A DNA stretch of 64,000 nucleotides, taken from the NCBI RefSeq assembly GCF_000003815.2, contig NC_049993.1, positions 9,445,458 to 9,509,457 on the forward strand, in the 5' to 3' direction. The translations under genes and the position numbers were made by a program. The notes beneath the pieces are model-generated. The model did not search any database, was not told the origin of the DNA, and was given only the letters and a program-made list of their open reading frames with translations. The stretch comes from Branchiostoma floridae. Its lineage: Eukaryota; Chordata; Leptocardii; Amphioxiformes; Branchiostomatidae. This document shows, piece by piece, positions 11,929-23,625 of the stretch (position 1 is its first letter; each line of letters opens with the position of its first letter).

Positions 11929-14900
11929 CTATCTGATCACTTCTACCTCCGTATCCGTCTTTGGCCCCATTTTGTTGAGCTCCACAACCTTAAGAGAGTA
12001 ACATAAAACAATATGTTATAATGATTAACATAAGGAAAGTGGTTTTACTACAAAGTCATTTTATGCCTAGTTACTATGAGAGCCACATGCAAGAAAGGAA
12101 ATGATTTCACGATAAGAATGTTACTTCCGATTTTGAAATAGAAACTGCCATATAAGATTTGCAAACTGTTAAAAATTGCAATTTACGAACACATTTTTTT
12201 CCGACTTATGGTATTGAATAGACTACGAAATTTTACCTGGTCTGTAAATTCTCTCAGTGCCCCTTTTGCGCCTGCGTAGTGGGAGACGAAGCAGGCTATT
12301 CTTTGCACCATACTGTCGCTGTCATCTGCGCATGCGCTAACACCAGTTCTCCGCATGCACTCCACATCAGATACGTCATGTCCTGTGACGTGTAAACATT
12401 TTGATTATTTTCATTATTTGCGTCAGAGAGTTCCAAAGTTCCGAGCAAAAATACATCATAGTAAGAATGTAGTAAGAAATGCTTATGCAATGAATGGTAG
12501 AGAGAATGCACGGGAATGGATGGTGCCCTCTAACTGACTGGATCGCCCCAAAAACATCATTGTACAAAGCTGAAGGGAATATACAATGGCGTGAAAATTT
12601 AATAGATGAATAAATCGACATCCATAGACCGTACTTATCATCCTGTTATGAGCCTGAATCAAGCTAATGAATATGTTAAGACCACTTTACGTACCGACAT
12701 ACCCAACCTCCGCCCAGCTAAGTCCCAATTGTTGCCTGTAGGAGTCCAGTTCGTCCAGTTTATCCTGTGGAGAAGAAAGGGAAACAAAAGACATTTATTT
12801 CATGTAAGAGCCAAACACGCCACAGATCTTTCGAATCTGTGTCACATATACTATTTGCCATACGTTTAACTCGTCATTGACAAAAACCGAAATGTTTGAG
12901 AGCGTTGTTGGAGATGTTGAAGTTGATACAAATAAACACTTCTTGCTCACTGACCTTACAGTTTTGCCTTAGACTGAATTTTTCCCGTTCTGCTAGCGTG
13001 TTGAATACAGGGTCCTCTTCTTCTGATAGCAGCAAGACCTGTAGAGACAATCCACGAAAGAGTTCGTACAATGGTCAGAAGACAGGCAATTAGGCTTGGA
13101 ATTGCTTCTTTTTTTTTGCTTTGGGCGTTGTTGTCGGGCTTTCTATTTCGTCAGACTTTCTTTCATTCGAAAAGCCAGAGCCAAACTGGCAGACTTCACT
13201 GGCTTGGTTGGAGCTAGGACCTGACAAAATAGAGAGCCCAGCAAAAAGAAGACGTCAAAAACAATTTGGAACCTGTAACCTCTGCTTGGAGTGTAGAAAC
13301 AAGATACCACGGAATGCCCCTAAAAGTTTAGTTGCGAAACGTTAACGTTACATGTATAACGTGTTCAGTTGCCTTACATACGTGAATAGTTATACACCAT
13401 TATAGCCATTCTTCAGTTATACTGATCGAGTTGTATGTATAAAGTTTCCGGTTAGAACTTTATCAACCTGGCTCTGTGGCTCAACAGATTAGTCTTGTCT
13501 CTTCAATCCCCGGGCTTTAGAACAGTACGGCAGGATGGTCAAACTTTAAGACGCATGTGGGTACAACTTCTTCACAGGAAGATATATGAGGTCTAAACAA
13601 GCACTATCAAATAGCTATCGCTATCAGGACATGGGGCTTCTGGGCGACCATGGTGGTTCGTGTGGCAGAAGAAGAGTAGCGCCGGACAAGTAAAGTCGTT
13701 GCCTAGAAGAATATGTCCTCATAATGTATATGTAACCAATATGTAGTTTCTACATCACATATGAGACTCAACTTTTCTACAACCTGCATATACATGTGCT
13801 AGATAAGTCTCTCTTTAATTTTTAAAGAAAGTAAGAAGACAATAGTTTCCAGTCCAACAGAGATACATCCTGTTAACAGAGTACACGCATGTTTACAGAG
13901 ATTATCCGCCCAGCTACCTCCTTTGTCTCACCTGTACACCTGTCCTCCTGAGCATGCGCACCCCCACCACGTCCCGTGAATGGTACGTTCTCAGGTGCTG
14001 TCCGGCCGGGCCCTGAAGTGCTTCGGGAGAGAACAGGACTCCGTCTGCGTTCACGGCGAGTAACTTCAGACACTGGGCAGGAAAACATGCACAGAGTATG
14101 GTCAGGGCAGAGAGTATTAAAGTTGTCTTAAAAGCAGCGATGTAACGTTAGTTATTTCTACAGGCCACCGTTTCGGTTGTTGTCTGAAAACACCTAAACT
14201 TGCTGCTTGACACATTCGCGAACACACAGTGAAACAAATAAGGCAGTAATGAACGTAGACCCCAAGAATTTCAATGGTTTGGGGTCCAACAAATACATTT
14301 CTGTCAGATTTCTATACGGTAAGTCATGCAGATGATCTAGGGAAAACACAATTGGTAACAAAACGGCAGTTATCACCACACGTCTGCTTCTTGCTTATTG
14401 TGTCCTTCTTGTTTCAGATTGGTCGGTCCAATATCTCAGCATTTTGTCACGTTTTTCACTAATCTTTATTGTTTTGTTTTCCTATAGCAGTCCTTATATA
14501 TATGATCCGCCAACCTGCCAAACTTCTGTGTTCAATCTGCCCCACACTAAATCTATCTAACAATTATGACTGATTTTTTTTTCGTATCCTCTGGGGAGAC
14601 TTTCATCCATTTTTAATCGCGAAATGACGACCAATTGTGCAGGTAGTTGGAAACCTTTTGTGTAACTGACATTTCGTGAGAGGTCGGTTATTTCTACAAG
14701 TCCTGTGGGGAAAACACACAATATCCCTACGCTGTACAGAGACAAAGTTGTATAATACTGTCAACTCCTGACTGATAGTCATCTAAAATATTAAATAGCG
14801 TGTATAAAAACTGTACCAAAAACAGAGATCCATTCCTAGACTTGTGCTAGAATGATGTCAAGTCGGTTACATGTGTTTTTGGTTAAACATGACAATTTAT

Positions 14901-15361
14901 TCATCTATTCAGTTTTATACATCCTCAAAACCTCAAAACTATGGCACAATTTGTAATCCTTTAAAACCAATGTTCACTGTTATTAGTATCTTTTAGTACA
15001 TCCCTATCTTCCATCAACTTAGTGCAATGCCTAGAAGCAGTCAAATCAACAAACTTTTCATTCGGATCATGAATCATCATAGTCAGACAACTCGAGACGT
15101 TTTGGCAAAAGTTTTGACAGTGTAATCTTGTTTTGATTATTCCAGCAGCAACTGCTATGACGAATTGCACCTGAATGCATGTATACGTTGTAAGAATTTT
15201 GAGCCATGCAGCTTATGTTTGCTTGTAGTAAACGAGCTGAGATACAAACACACGGATTCAGAACTTACCTTCCAATGCGCAAAGTTGTATCCGACTGCAG
15301 ACCCAATCTCTGTTTCTTCCCCCAACTCTACAGACGGCTCGTCACTGTCCTCTGGAAACAT
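11929..15361 (-). CDS. CMAS-like: Stand-alone homologue of the CMAS C-terminal HAD-like domain
   Basis: Six minus-strand exons (15269-15361, 13932-14072, 12955-13038, 12695-12764, 12237-12382, 11929-11988) join in phase to give 197 residues. The start is fixed by an in-frame TGA 9 bases upstream of the ATG with no acceptor between. The protein resembles the KDO8P-phosphatase-like C-terminal part of animal CMP-N-acylneuraminate synthetase: CLKLLAVNADGVL (HAD motif I), VQVLLLSEEED (motif II serine), DKLDELDSYRQQLGLSW (motif III lysine) and YVGHDVSDVECMRRTGVS (motif IV), ending in GAKGALREF. The motif I nucleophile Asp is Asn39, with Asp41 kept; from memory, vertebrate CMAS also has Asn there. 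The cytidylyltransferase half is absent and I found no exon for it upstream. It may be a scaffold or regulator of CMAS, or a diverged phosphatase; catalysis by the classical Asp nucleophile is unlikely. Confidence 0.8.
13475..13530 (+). mobile_element. Possible tRNA-derived SINE head in an intron
   Basis: The sequence CTGTGGCTCAACAGATTAGT resembles a tRNA A-box region and is followed about 25 bp later by CAATCCCCGGG. It lies in an intron of the CMAS-like gene. Length and tail are unclear, so this is only suggestive. Confidence 0.25.
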
Positions 15362-17424
15362 CGTGGTTCAAAGTCAAGATCTTGGCAATCTACAAGTTAG
15401 AGAAAAAAAGAAACAAGATGATAAAAATCATACTTTTGCCTTTGTGTCTTTCCTCGAAAGTTACGTAGATTATAGTCTTCTGAGTTTGGGACAAAATGAT
15501 CTTGTGAAATGTGTGAACAACGCTTTTTTTCATTCCAGATGGTTCTTGTTGTGTTGACAAAAATGGCTTAGTCTCTGGCAGCCACACGTGAACATAACAG
15601 TCCATATAGAGCTATGGTATTGTTGATTAACATTTTTGGAACGAACATTGCTGCTAGCACTATATAGTAGCTGAACATGAAATCCATACGTTGATCACCA
15701 CCCGTTTTAAACAGGAATGGAATGATGGGGGGGGGGTGGAAGTTAAAAAAAACACCCAGCCCCGACCCCCCTTTTCTGCTCCAAATCACCCCCACCCCCC
15801 TCCGACTTAAGTGGAGAACAATATAGTGGGAAAATCAGATTAAAACAAAAATCCTTAGAGGACCAATCTCACGGGCGGGTTGCTTACCACAGATAGTTGT
15901 CCGGATAGCAGTATGTAGTTTCCGACAAAACAGCCAAACGCTTTGCCCAAACTATTTTATGTACTAAACAGAATGTCATGTTGTTGAAGAGAGACTAGTG
16001 GGAGGAGCTAGGAGCGGTGCCCGGCAGTAATTAAAGAAAATGACCACTGTGGGACATTTTACCACGTTTTCTGTTTTTACGAATTATCATGTTTTGTTAA
16101 GTGGTTCCGTAATATAAGCCAGTTTGCTTGAGTGCGGCTACATTGTGTACTGAATTAACTTCATGTTGCAATAAAAGGTCTGACAATAGGTGACACGTGC
16201 AAAAATGTAACGTCATTGTACCAACAATTAATTCAGAACAATTAAAATCTATTCAAGCACATACAATACACCTACATCATATTAATGCCACTACTTTAGC
16301 TTCCGTAACAAAATTTCTCGAAACACAGCTATCTCGTTCTGAAATGCCCCCCGATTATCTTGAATTCTGTACTCTACATATGGTCACCGACTGGTACCGG
16401 GGCTTTACACTAGTCAACAGTTACCTTTAGCACAGTCTAACATTGGTCTCACACCTTAACTTGTGTTGCACTTGTAAGAGAGTCAAAATACCTGAAGAAG
16501 ACGACCAGGCAGCCCTCTGTACGTAATCACCTATCGGGCTCTGTTGTCGGTGTCTGTGTAAACTATGGCTGCCATACTGTAATTCTCATAATTCATTGCT
16601 GCGTATGTGAAATTACGATATGATTCTTATACCATTTGGTAAAAAATAAGATTGAGTGTCAGATTCGAACCACCGCTACAGTCTTCCACGGAAAGCACTC
16701 GCGTAAGATGAAAGTTTTCTCAAGTTGATTTCAACTTTGATTTCATCTTTAGGAGAAAATAAGATGATTTACGGTGTATCCCGCAGGTGTGGTCATGACA
16801 TGAATGTGAATGGGAGCACGATAGATGATAATAGGGGTCAATTCTTTATCGACTTGAGGCGTCTGCCCCAAACAGAGATACGCAATCACTGATATACTCA
16901 TTGTTGCAAAGCACAACATTTTTGCAACGTATTTCAGCTTTTCGGTGTCGAATCTTTTATTGAATTTTCAATTCTAAGTAGCAGCTAAGTAGCAGTATCT
17001 GATTCTGCCAAATTAATTTCCAGGAGGGGGGGTAGTCTTTACAAACATTTTTAGCGAAGTATTCACAATGACAATGAATTAAACTAAGTAACAGAAGTAA
17101 TACAGGATATACATGGTACTTGAAAGATAAACGAAAGATGAATATTCAGATCCAGTTCGTACGCGTTTTCGTTTGAACATGATAGTTTTGCCTGCCCGTG
17201 TAAGTTTGTGTATACATTTGTTTCATATACTAAACCCGAATCTCAGAGCAAAAACACAAACAGCTCGGATACCTGCAACACTGGCATCGTGTGATTCCTG
17301 ATTGCAAGCTGTTTTTTTTAAATATTGTCACATGTTGATGGCAAATGTAAGGACAACTATCTCGGATTGCTTTGTTTTCGTGTTGGTGGGGTTCAGAAAA
17401 AGGAGAAAGGTTCTGTATCTGTGT

Positions 17425-17447
17425 GTGTGTGTCTCTCTCCCACTCTG

Positions 17448-17542
<95 letters not shown>
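17425..17542. repeat. Compound microsatellite (GT)n-(CT)n-(AT)n
   Basis: A short GTGTGTGTG run passes into about 50 bases of CT repeats and then about 65 bases of AT repeats. Apparent reading frames across it encode only low-complexity Ser/Leu, Tyr/Ile or Arg/Glu runs and are not genes. Confidence 0.95.
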
Positions 17543-17543
<1 letters not shown>

Positions 17544-18146
17544 TATATAGCCGCCCTTCGACGTAACACACGAGCTTCGCAGGCATGTAGGTTTGTGCAT
17601 AAGACGATTTAAGTTTGACACTATCATTATTGCCACACATAAATGATGTAGAAAGTGCTCAAGTATGTCCCTGCTGTATATAAGGAGAATAGAGCAGTCG
17701 ACGAGTCTGAGAGCTCTACAGTTCTGACATTTTCGCGAGCAATTTTCGCGTTCTTTCGATCACACCACGATCTTCAGAGATCGGCCAATGTTCACGGGTA
17801 CCCGAGTCTCGTCAAAAGTGATGGGTACGTAGATTTGTTGGTGAAAATACTCTCGAGTGTCTGGGGATATCTAAACTCAGTGACCTCCCGGTGATCAGCA
17901 CATGCGGCCGAAGTTCGTCGGCTGGGTAGCAGGGGATTTATGGCGTGCTTCAGTGTTTCCTAGCCAGCCAAACAATTTGGACGATCTAAAACGATAGAAT
18001 TATCGGTGTCGTGACACGCTCAATTATCCCATGCATTATTGACGGACCATTTGTGTGCGCGGACTACAGTGGTAAGGGTTATTCGGCCAGCTGGTTAACA
18101 CCCACAGCTTTCTGTCATCATCTTGTGACAAGTATCAAAGCACTAG

Positions 18147-18170
18147 CAAGGAGCTTATATAAGCTCCTTG
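18147..18170. repeat. 24-bp perfect palindrome with 7-bp flanking direct repeats
   Basis: CAAGGAGCTTAT is followed at once by its reverse complement. The palindrome is bracketed by GCACTAG on both sides (18140-18146 and 18171-18177), as a target duplication would be. The arm sequence matches the palindrome at 18314-18342. Confidence 0.8.
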
Positions 18171-18313
18171 GCACTAGTAAACGACACAAATGGCGCTTTA
18201 ATACCTTCCAGAAGTGTTTTGGGCTGTTTGTGGGCTGTCAGGTCTTCATTTCTGGTACCATACATTGCCAAGCAGGTATCCTTCTGTAAATATTCGTTTG
18301 TTTACTCTTCTAC

Positions 18314-18342
18314 CAAGGAGCTTTTATCATAAAAGCTCCTTG
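18314..18342. repeat. 29-bp palindrome sharing arms with the one at 18147
   Basis: CAAGGAGCTTTTAT, one central base, then the reverse complement. Flanks read CTTCTAC on the left and CTTCTAT on the right, a possible 7-bp duplication with one mismatch. Related half-sites occur near 7097-7121 and 31246-31258. Confidence 0.75.
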
Positions 18343-21300
18343 CTTCTATCAAGAAAAGAATTTGTTTCAGTTTTAGTTTGTTTGTTCTGGGTGTCAAATA
18401 CAGAAAAATCGTCTCTATCTGTGTTTTAAGATTGTATATCGTTATCAAGAAAACTTCGACAGAACATGCTTCAGTCAAGTCTCAGTATTATCATTAATCT
18501 GCGCTATGAATTTTCTTTCTACACAACAGCTTTTGCAGTACAGAATTGTATGTACACCAGAAATAGCGTTTCTCGTGAACTGACAATTTTAGCATGTTTA
18601 TCTATGCTATGTATACAGGTCTAGTTCTGAAGGAAGTACAGACTACAGTGTATTTTAATTCCATCAAGAACCCGACAAGACTAACATTTACAATTTGTAT
18701 AAAAATCTTCGTCTCGGTCGGCTACTTCTGGACAAGCCCCGTGTGGATACCGTTGGCCCAGTGTAAACAACATGGATACAAAAAATAACAACATAGAGAC
18801 AACCAACGCCAGGATATGCGACGCACCGCCACGTGCTACACGGTGGTAGAGTGGGATGTATCCGAGCAGGTGGTGTGTCTGTCCCGGCCGGCCAGGTCAT
18901 ACACAAGATTTACTACATAAAAATTTTAGATAGACATTCTTTCAGGGCGACATTTTGTAAGTTGATGACTCGAATACCCATGTTGTGTCAAAAGTCCTAC
19001 TTACATGCGTAACAGGTTGGGGTTGAATGAAATGTTGTTTTGGACAAATATCTCCAGACTATTTCGAAAAGTCTCCAGATTGTTTTAGGGAATTTTGCTA
19101 CTGAAAGGTTTGGCCGGCCCTCCATATGGGGAACATTGACCTGTACAGAGGAGGGCTGGCCATAGACAACACTACCCGCATCTGCTGAACTTCCGAATTA
19201 CAAGAGAGCAGATCTAGACACAGCTACAGAACTGGACTCAAAGGAAGGTTTAGGGTGGGATGAGAGGAGGAATTGGGGCATGTCTTTCAAAACTTCGCTT
19301 TTGAGTTCAGCAGGGTGTTCCCACATCACCCATAGGAAAGGATTAACCTGCCCAAACACGGAAGGTGACTATTCTTCGCACCAGTTAGTCAGCTGTCGGG
19401 AGGTTACAAAACCAATTTGAGGGGCGATGTCAAAAAACTCGTCTTGCTATGTGTTGTTTGATATCTTGTGAACAAATACCCGTCTTGGTGTGCACATCAC
19501 CCCTCATTTATGCCGAAAATGTTCATGATGAAGTAAGTATCTATTACGTATTAGTAATGCATGGGTTTAGTGAGTTATCCAAACACACCTCGCGTAACTC
19601 ACCACAAGTCAAATTTTGCAAAACGGTTGTTGATTGTGATATCATGATAGAACTATTGGAAAATAACACTCCCTTCTGGAGTTAAGTACCCCTTTCAATG
19701 GCAGAAATACTATTTAGGGATTTTGTTTTTATAGATACAAACATAGCGATGAGTTGTAAAGATTGTTTATGTTTGCTAATAATAATAAACAAAATATTAT
19801 TTCGTAATTAAAACTTACATTTTCACTAAGGATCATTCGTTTTTCTTATTAGGTTTGTTACAGCAATGGAAAGCCCTAAACCAGTAGAGGCTTATTAATT
19901 GGCATGTTAGTGGTTGCGTCAGAGAATGCATGTTGAAAAAATGTTATCAAATCTTTGGGAATGCTATATACATGTACATAACAATGGTTGAAGCGCCCCC
20001 TCTTGGCCAATATGAGTACTTCATCGCTACCTATGATTTCTAGATCCAAATCTATTAGAATGTTTTCAGTGCGATTTCTGTCAGCATTGCACTAGTCTTA
20101 CTCGCGGCGACCTCATTTCAATGCCCTTGCTCAAGCCTCTTAAACAATAAAAATAAGTTACAATACTTACTTACCTTTCTATAAAGACAAAAGTTGGGCT
20201 GATGGTCTCAGAAGCGACTCCCTTTGCCGACCCCACGTACGTTCCGACAGAAAGGACGGATGTGTTCTTTTGACGCGCCAATTATAAACCGGTCTTTCTA
20301 GGTATGACATAGCCGGCTGCTAGCGCTATTAGGGGCTTATCCATTTAATCACCGGCCCTGGGCCTCATTGGGGGTACAGCAGTACTTTTGTAGTTCTTTT
20401 ACTATAATATGATCTGAATGAATGTGTCAATTATCTAAAAAGAGGGAACGTTATGTTGGGAACGTTATGTTATAAATTTCATTTCACCTCAGGTATGAAG
20501 CTACCGGACACAGACCAAAGAAATGTAAAAGAGACATTGTTGAATTGTTGTTGTTGTTCATGTCTTGACGAATGTGCGATGTTTATGTTCCATAACGCGG
20601 AGATTACGATGACCAACATAATGTTACATATTTGGGGACGACTTTTACACGTCACAAAAGAGACACGAAAAGATCGAACAAAAGCCTAGGACAGTTGGTG
20701 TCATGACACAGTTGTTCAAACATTTGTAACATCTTCAGGAGCGAACCATTTTTTCTCCATGGGGGACGCAAGGTCACCGATAGGGAACGTTTGCTATATA
20801 CGAATCAGCTGCTGACGAATATCGACATCACTTCTCTGGTCTTGGCCCACCCGTTGCGAAGTGCCAATTAAGGTGTGTCATAAATTGCCAATAAACCATA
20901 GAGGTTCCTGTCTTTTTTTTAGAAAAAGAACAGAAATATGCACTTTTTTTTAATAACTCCGACAGCAAATTAGATAGATAATGTAATAGAAAGCAAACAA
21001 GCATTGTCTATTATAAGAAAGTCAGTGTTGGCGAATCAAAAAACATAAAATATGCATTCCCCTTCAATCACAATGGAACATTCCTACACATCTTAAAACC
21101 TGTTCGACAAGTCTTCAGGGGAAAGGGGTTGACAAATATGGCAGCGGCCAACGTAGACAATATTTGCCACATAGTGTTTTGTTGGGTGTGTTCACAGACA
21201 TTCGTGTCAAAATAGCCTTCTGAGAGAACTGTCGTTTGTCAGTTGGCTCACCTGCCGTTGTCATGGTAACGGCTACCTGTACAGGTATGTACTAGTATCT

Positions 21301-21642
21301 TTCACCCTCTGTGTCTCAAGTGTTTGTTGTTGGTTTCTGATTCGTCTCAATAGCGAGTTAAAGATAGTTAAACATCTCTGCCAACTACATGTGTATGTAG
21401 TACTGACATGCCCATGTCCACGTCCATGACAGCAAAATGAGGACATTCTTGTAACAGTAGTGGATATGTCATTAAAATCCGTCTGCCTATCGTATGACAA
21501 GAAAATGTTGTCGCCAAGTCTTAGCGATGGTCATTTGTGTTATTATATACTAGTAGTCTCAATGAATAACGATCTTGCTAATCGTAAAGGCGGCATCTAT
21601 GGGTTTTTTTTTTCGGAATAACAAGCACTGTACACCGCTGAA

Positions 21643-21745
21643 GGTCAGACATCCAGGTAATAAGATACGCCAAAATACGCCAAAATTGGAGCTACTCAAG
21701 CAACTGGATATGGTTTTGAAAACGGTCAGACGTTTTAAACAGCGC
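21643..21745 (+). repeat. Dispersed repeat copy (CTCAAGCAACTGGATATG family)
   Basis: It contains AGACATCCAGGTAATAAGAT, then CTACTCAAGCAACTGGATAT, then AACGGTCAGACGTTTT. The same ordered blocks recur at 22456-22530, 36945-37015, 37243-37300 and, as an inverted pair, 44521-44705. Confidence 0.75.
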
Positions 21746-22455
21746 TCACTATCTTTTGTCAGTGATACAGAGTAGATCTGATGCAGAGTAGGTAAATAAT
21801 TTTACAATTTGACTCACAAACGTTAGGCCAACTCCATCAATTTACGGTTTTAATGATTTCAGGTGAATCTAGGGGGTAAAAAAATCTAAATATTTATCGC
21901 TGGCATTAGATGGTATGATTCATTCTATGCTACGCTGACAGACAAGTTAGACACCCTTTGTACACATGATCTGTAATTATACTACAGTATACATTGTTAC
22001 AACGATGTCCAATAATGGCACAGAACGTTGTCTTAGACTATAACTATTGTCTGCTGTCCCGATAACGTACTTGGTGAAATAATTTTACACTGTATACCAA
22101 GCGGGATAATGTATTCAGCGCTGCCTACCATTAGTTAAATCAAGGAGGTTACATTATTTTCGTGTCGAATAGTGCAGTAATGTCAGTTATCTTATTTAAT
22201 TGTCTGTGAATGATAGGTCACACTACAGTAGCCCAAGGGGGCCAAATCACGCGATGACCTGTATTCATGTGTGTTGCCCGTGCGAAGGGAGGTTTTGTTT
22301 GCTGTGTGACTTTGTCCAGGATCTATATATATATTTATATTTATATAGGCACGTTTCACCGAAAGTGAATGCAATAGATCAACAGATAAAATGTTACATG
22401 TTGTACTGAAAAAGTATTCACAATCATTTGACTGGAAATGGCTATTATTTGCCTA

Positions 22456-22530
22456 ATGACGGTTACTCAAGCGTCTGGATATGATTTTGGAAACGGCCAG
22501 ACGTTTCAGGTAGCATCCATTACCTTCCAT
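22456..22530 (+). repeat. Dispersed repeat copy (same family as 21643)
   Basis: It shows GTTACTCAAGCGTCTGGATA, GATTTTGGAAACGGCCAGAC and TTTCAGGTAGCATCC in the family order. Confidence 0.7.
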
Positions 22531-23602
22531 CGGTTACTATGATAATAGCCGAGCGGTTTCCTGAGTGGTAAATAATGGGACACCATACTTGTGACATGAA
22601 TTTAAGGTAACCATCGGTATACATATTTGATCTAAATTTTGGACTTGGTTGCATAATTGATGAGGATTTATCAGGAAGACACTCGCAATCTAATAGAAGG
22701 GAGAATACTTAATATTTCGCAAAGGTATGAGATTTTAGTATATTTTGGCGTAGAAACAACCTGGTCTAGAAGTGAGCTCTAGATTAGACAATTAGTTATA
22801 TTTTTCTGTATTTCTAGCGATATCCTTTTTTGGTCAAATCTGTTGATCTAAAACTCGCCTAACTCTTTTAGAAATATGTGACTTTCTTCTATTATTAGAG
22901 ACTTTCGATGCGCTTTAGAGGGCTTTTCAGGAGACAAGGCTTAAGTCATGCACGCAGCCAGTGTGACGTCGCATTTGACCTTTGTTGTATCTTGTTGTCA
23001 CACGCTTTGGGTTCAATACGTGGACGCTTTAGTATCAGACAAAAGAGATGATTTTATTCGACGATATGTTCTTCTGACCAAGATAAATCATTGGCTTGAC
23101 TTATTTAGTTGTAAATGTCCATGCCAAGGACAAAGCTTCTAAATGATATTCATTCGAGGGTAAGCCAATAAACATGTAAGGTTGGGGCGAGCCGTGATAG
23201 TGATATTATTAGTGGAGACTTCAGAGAAGTCATACTCGGTGTGTTCATTGAAGTGCCGGCGACATTTAACGTTTACATAACATTTTGTCTTATCTGAAAA
23301 AAACACATCTGTGTAATCTTTAAATCAACTGTAAACAATTGATTCCTAGATTACGTAGATGTTTTCAGAAAAGATCAAATTTTTACGCGAATGATAGAGG
23401 AAACTTCATTCAACTGACATTTTAAACGTTTCCTTATCTGGAAAATTTCACAAAAACGTATAGGAAGGAAACTTTGTACACTCAAAGAAGTATATATCAA
23501 AAGACTTCTAAGTGCCAAGTTTCGCTCTTTTAGGGAATATTGAGAACTGCCCTTGAACATCTAATTATGATATAACCCAAACTTTTGTCACTTTCAGAGC
23601 CG

Positions 23603-23611
23603 ATGTTATAG
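23603..23611 (+). promoter_or_regulatory. Minimal upstream ORF in the sialyltransferase leader
   Basis: After a good acceptor (CACTTTCAG ending at 23597) the leader reads ATG TTA TAG, a two-residue upstream reading frame, 14 bases before the sialyltransferase ATG at 23626. It would be in the mature 5'UTR if the acceptor is used. A dampening effect on translation is possible but inferred. Confidence 0.4.
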
Positions 23612-23625
23612 CCACGCAGCTCGAC

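Larger units (their letters stand above)
15362..23597. other. 8.2-kb region between divergent CMAS-like and sialyltransferase genes, no supported gene
   Basis: I scanned both strands for spliced exons, in particular for the cytidylyltransferase half of CMAS, and found none. Recognisable content is a G-rich run near 15729-15800, a CT/TA microsatellite at 17425-17542, two short perfect palindromes at 18147-18170 and 18314-18342, and two members of a dispersed repeat at about 21643-21745 and 22456-22530. Reading frames here are short and lack composition or motifs of real proteins. Confidence 0.5.

Noticed and set aside
16650-16700. Possible tRNA gene on the minus strand (GGTTCGAATCTGACACTCA)
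   Set aside because: The B-box-like part is present but T-stem pairing, an A-box and an acceptor stem are not.
17230-17640. Overlapping reading frames on both strands
   Set aside because: They consist of microsatellite translation (Tyr-Ile, Ser-Leu, Arg-Glu runs).
15400-23600. Expected cytidylyltransferase half of CMAS upstream of the HAD-like gene
   Set aside because: None of the LARGGSKG, STD or related N-terminal motifs were seen on either strand, and an in-frame stop precedes the ATG at 15361.
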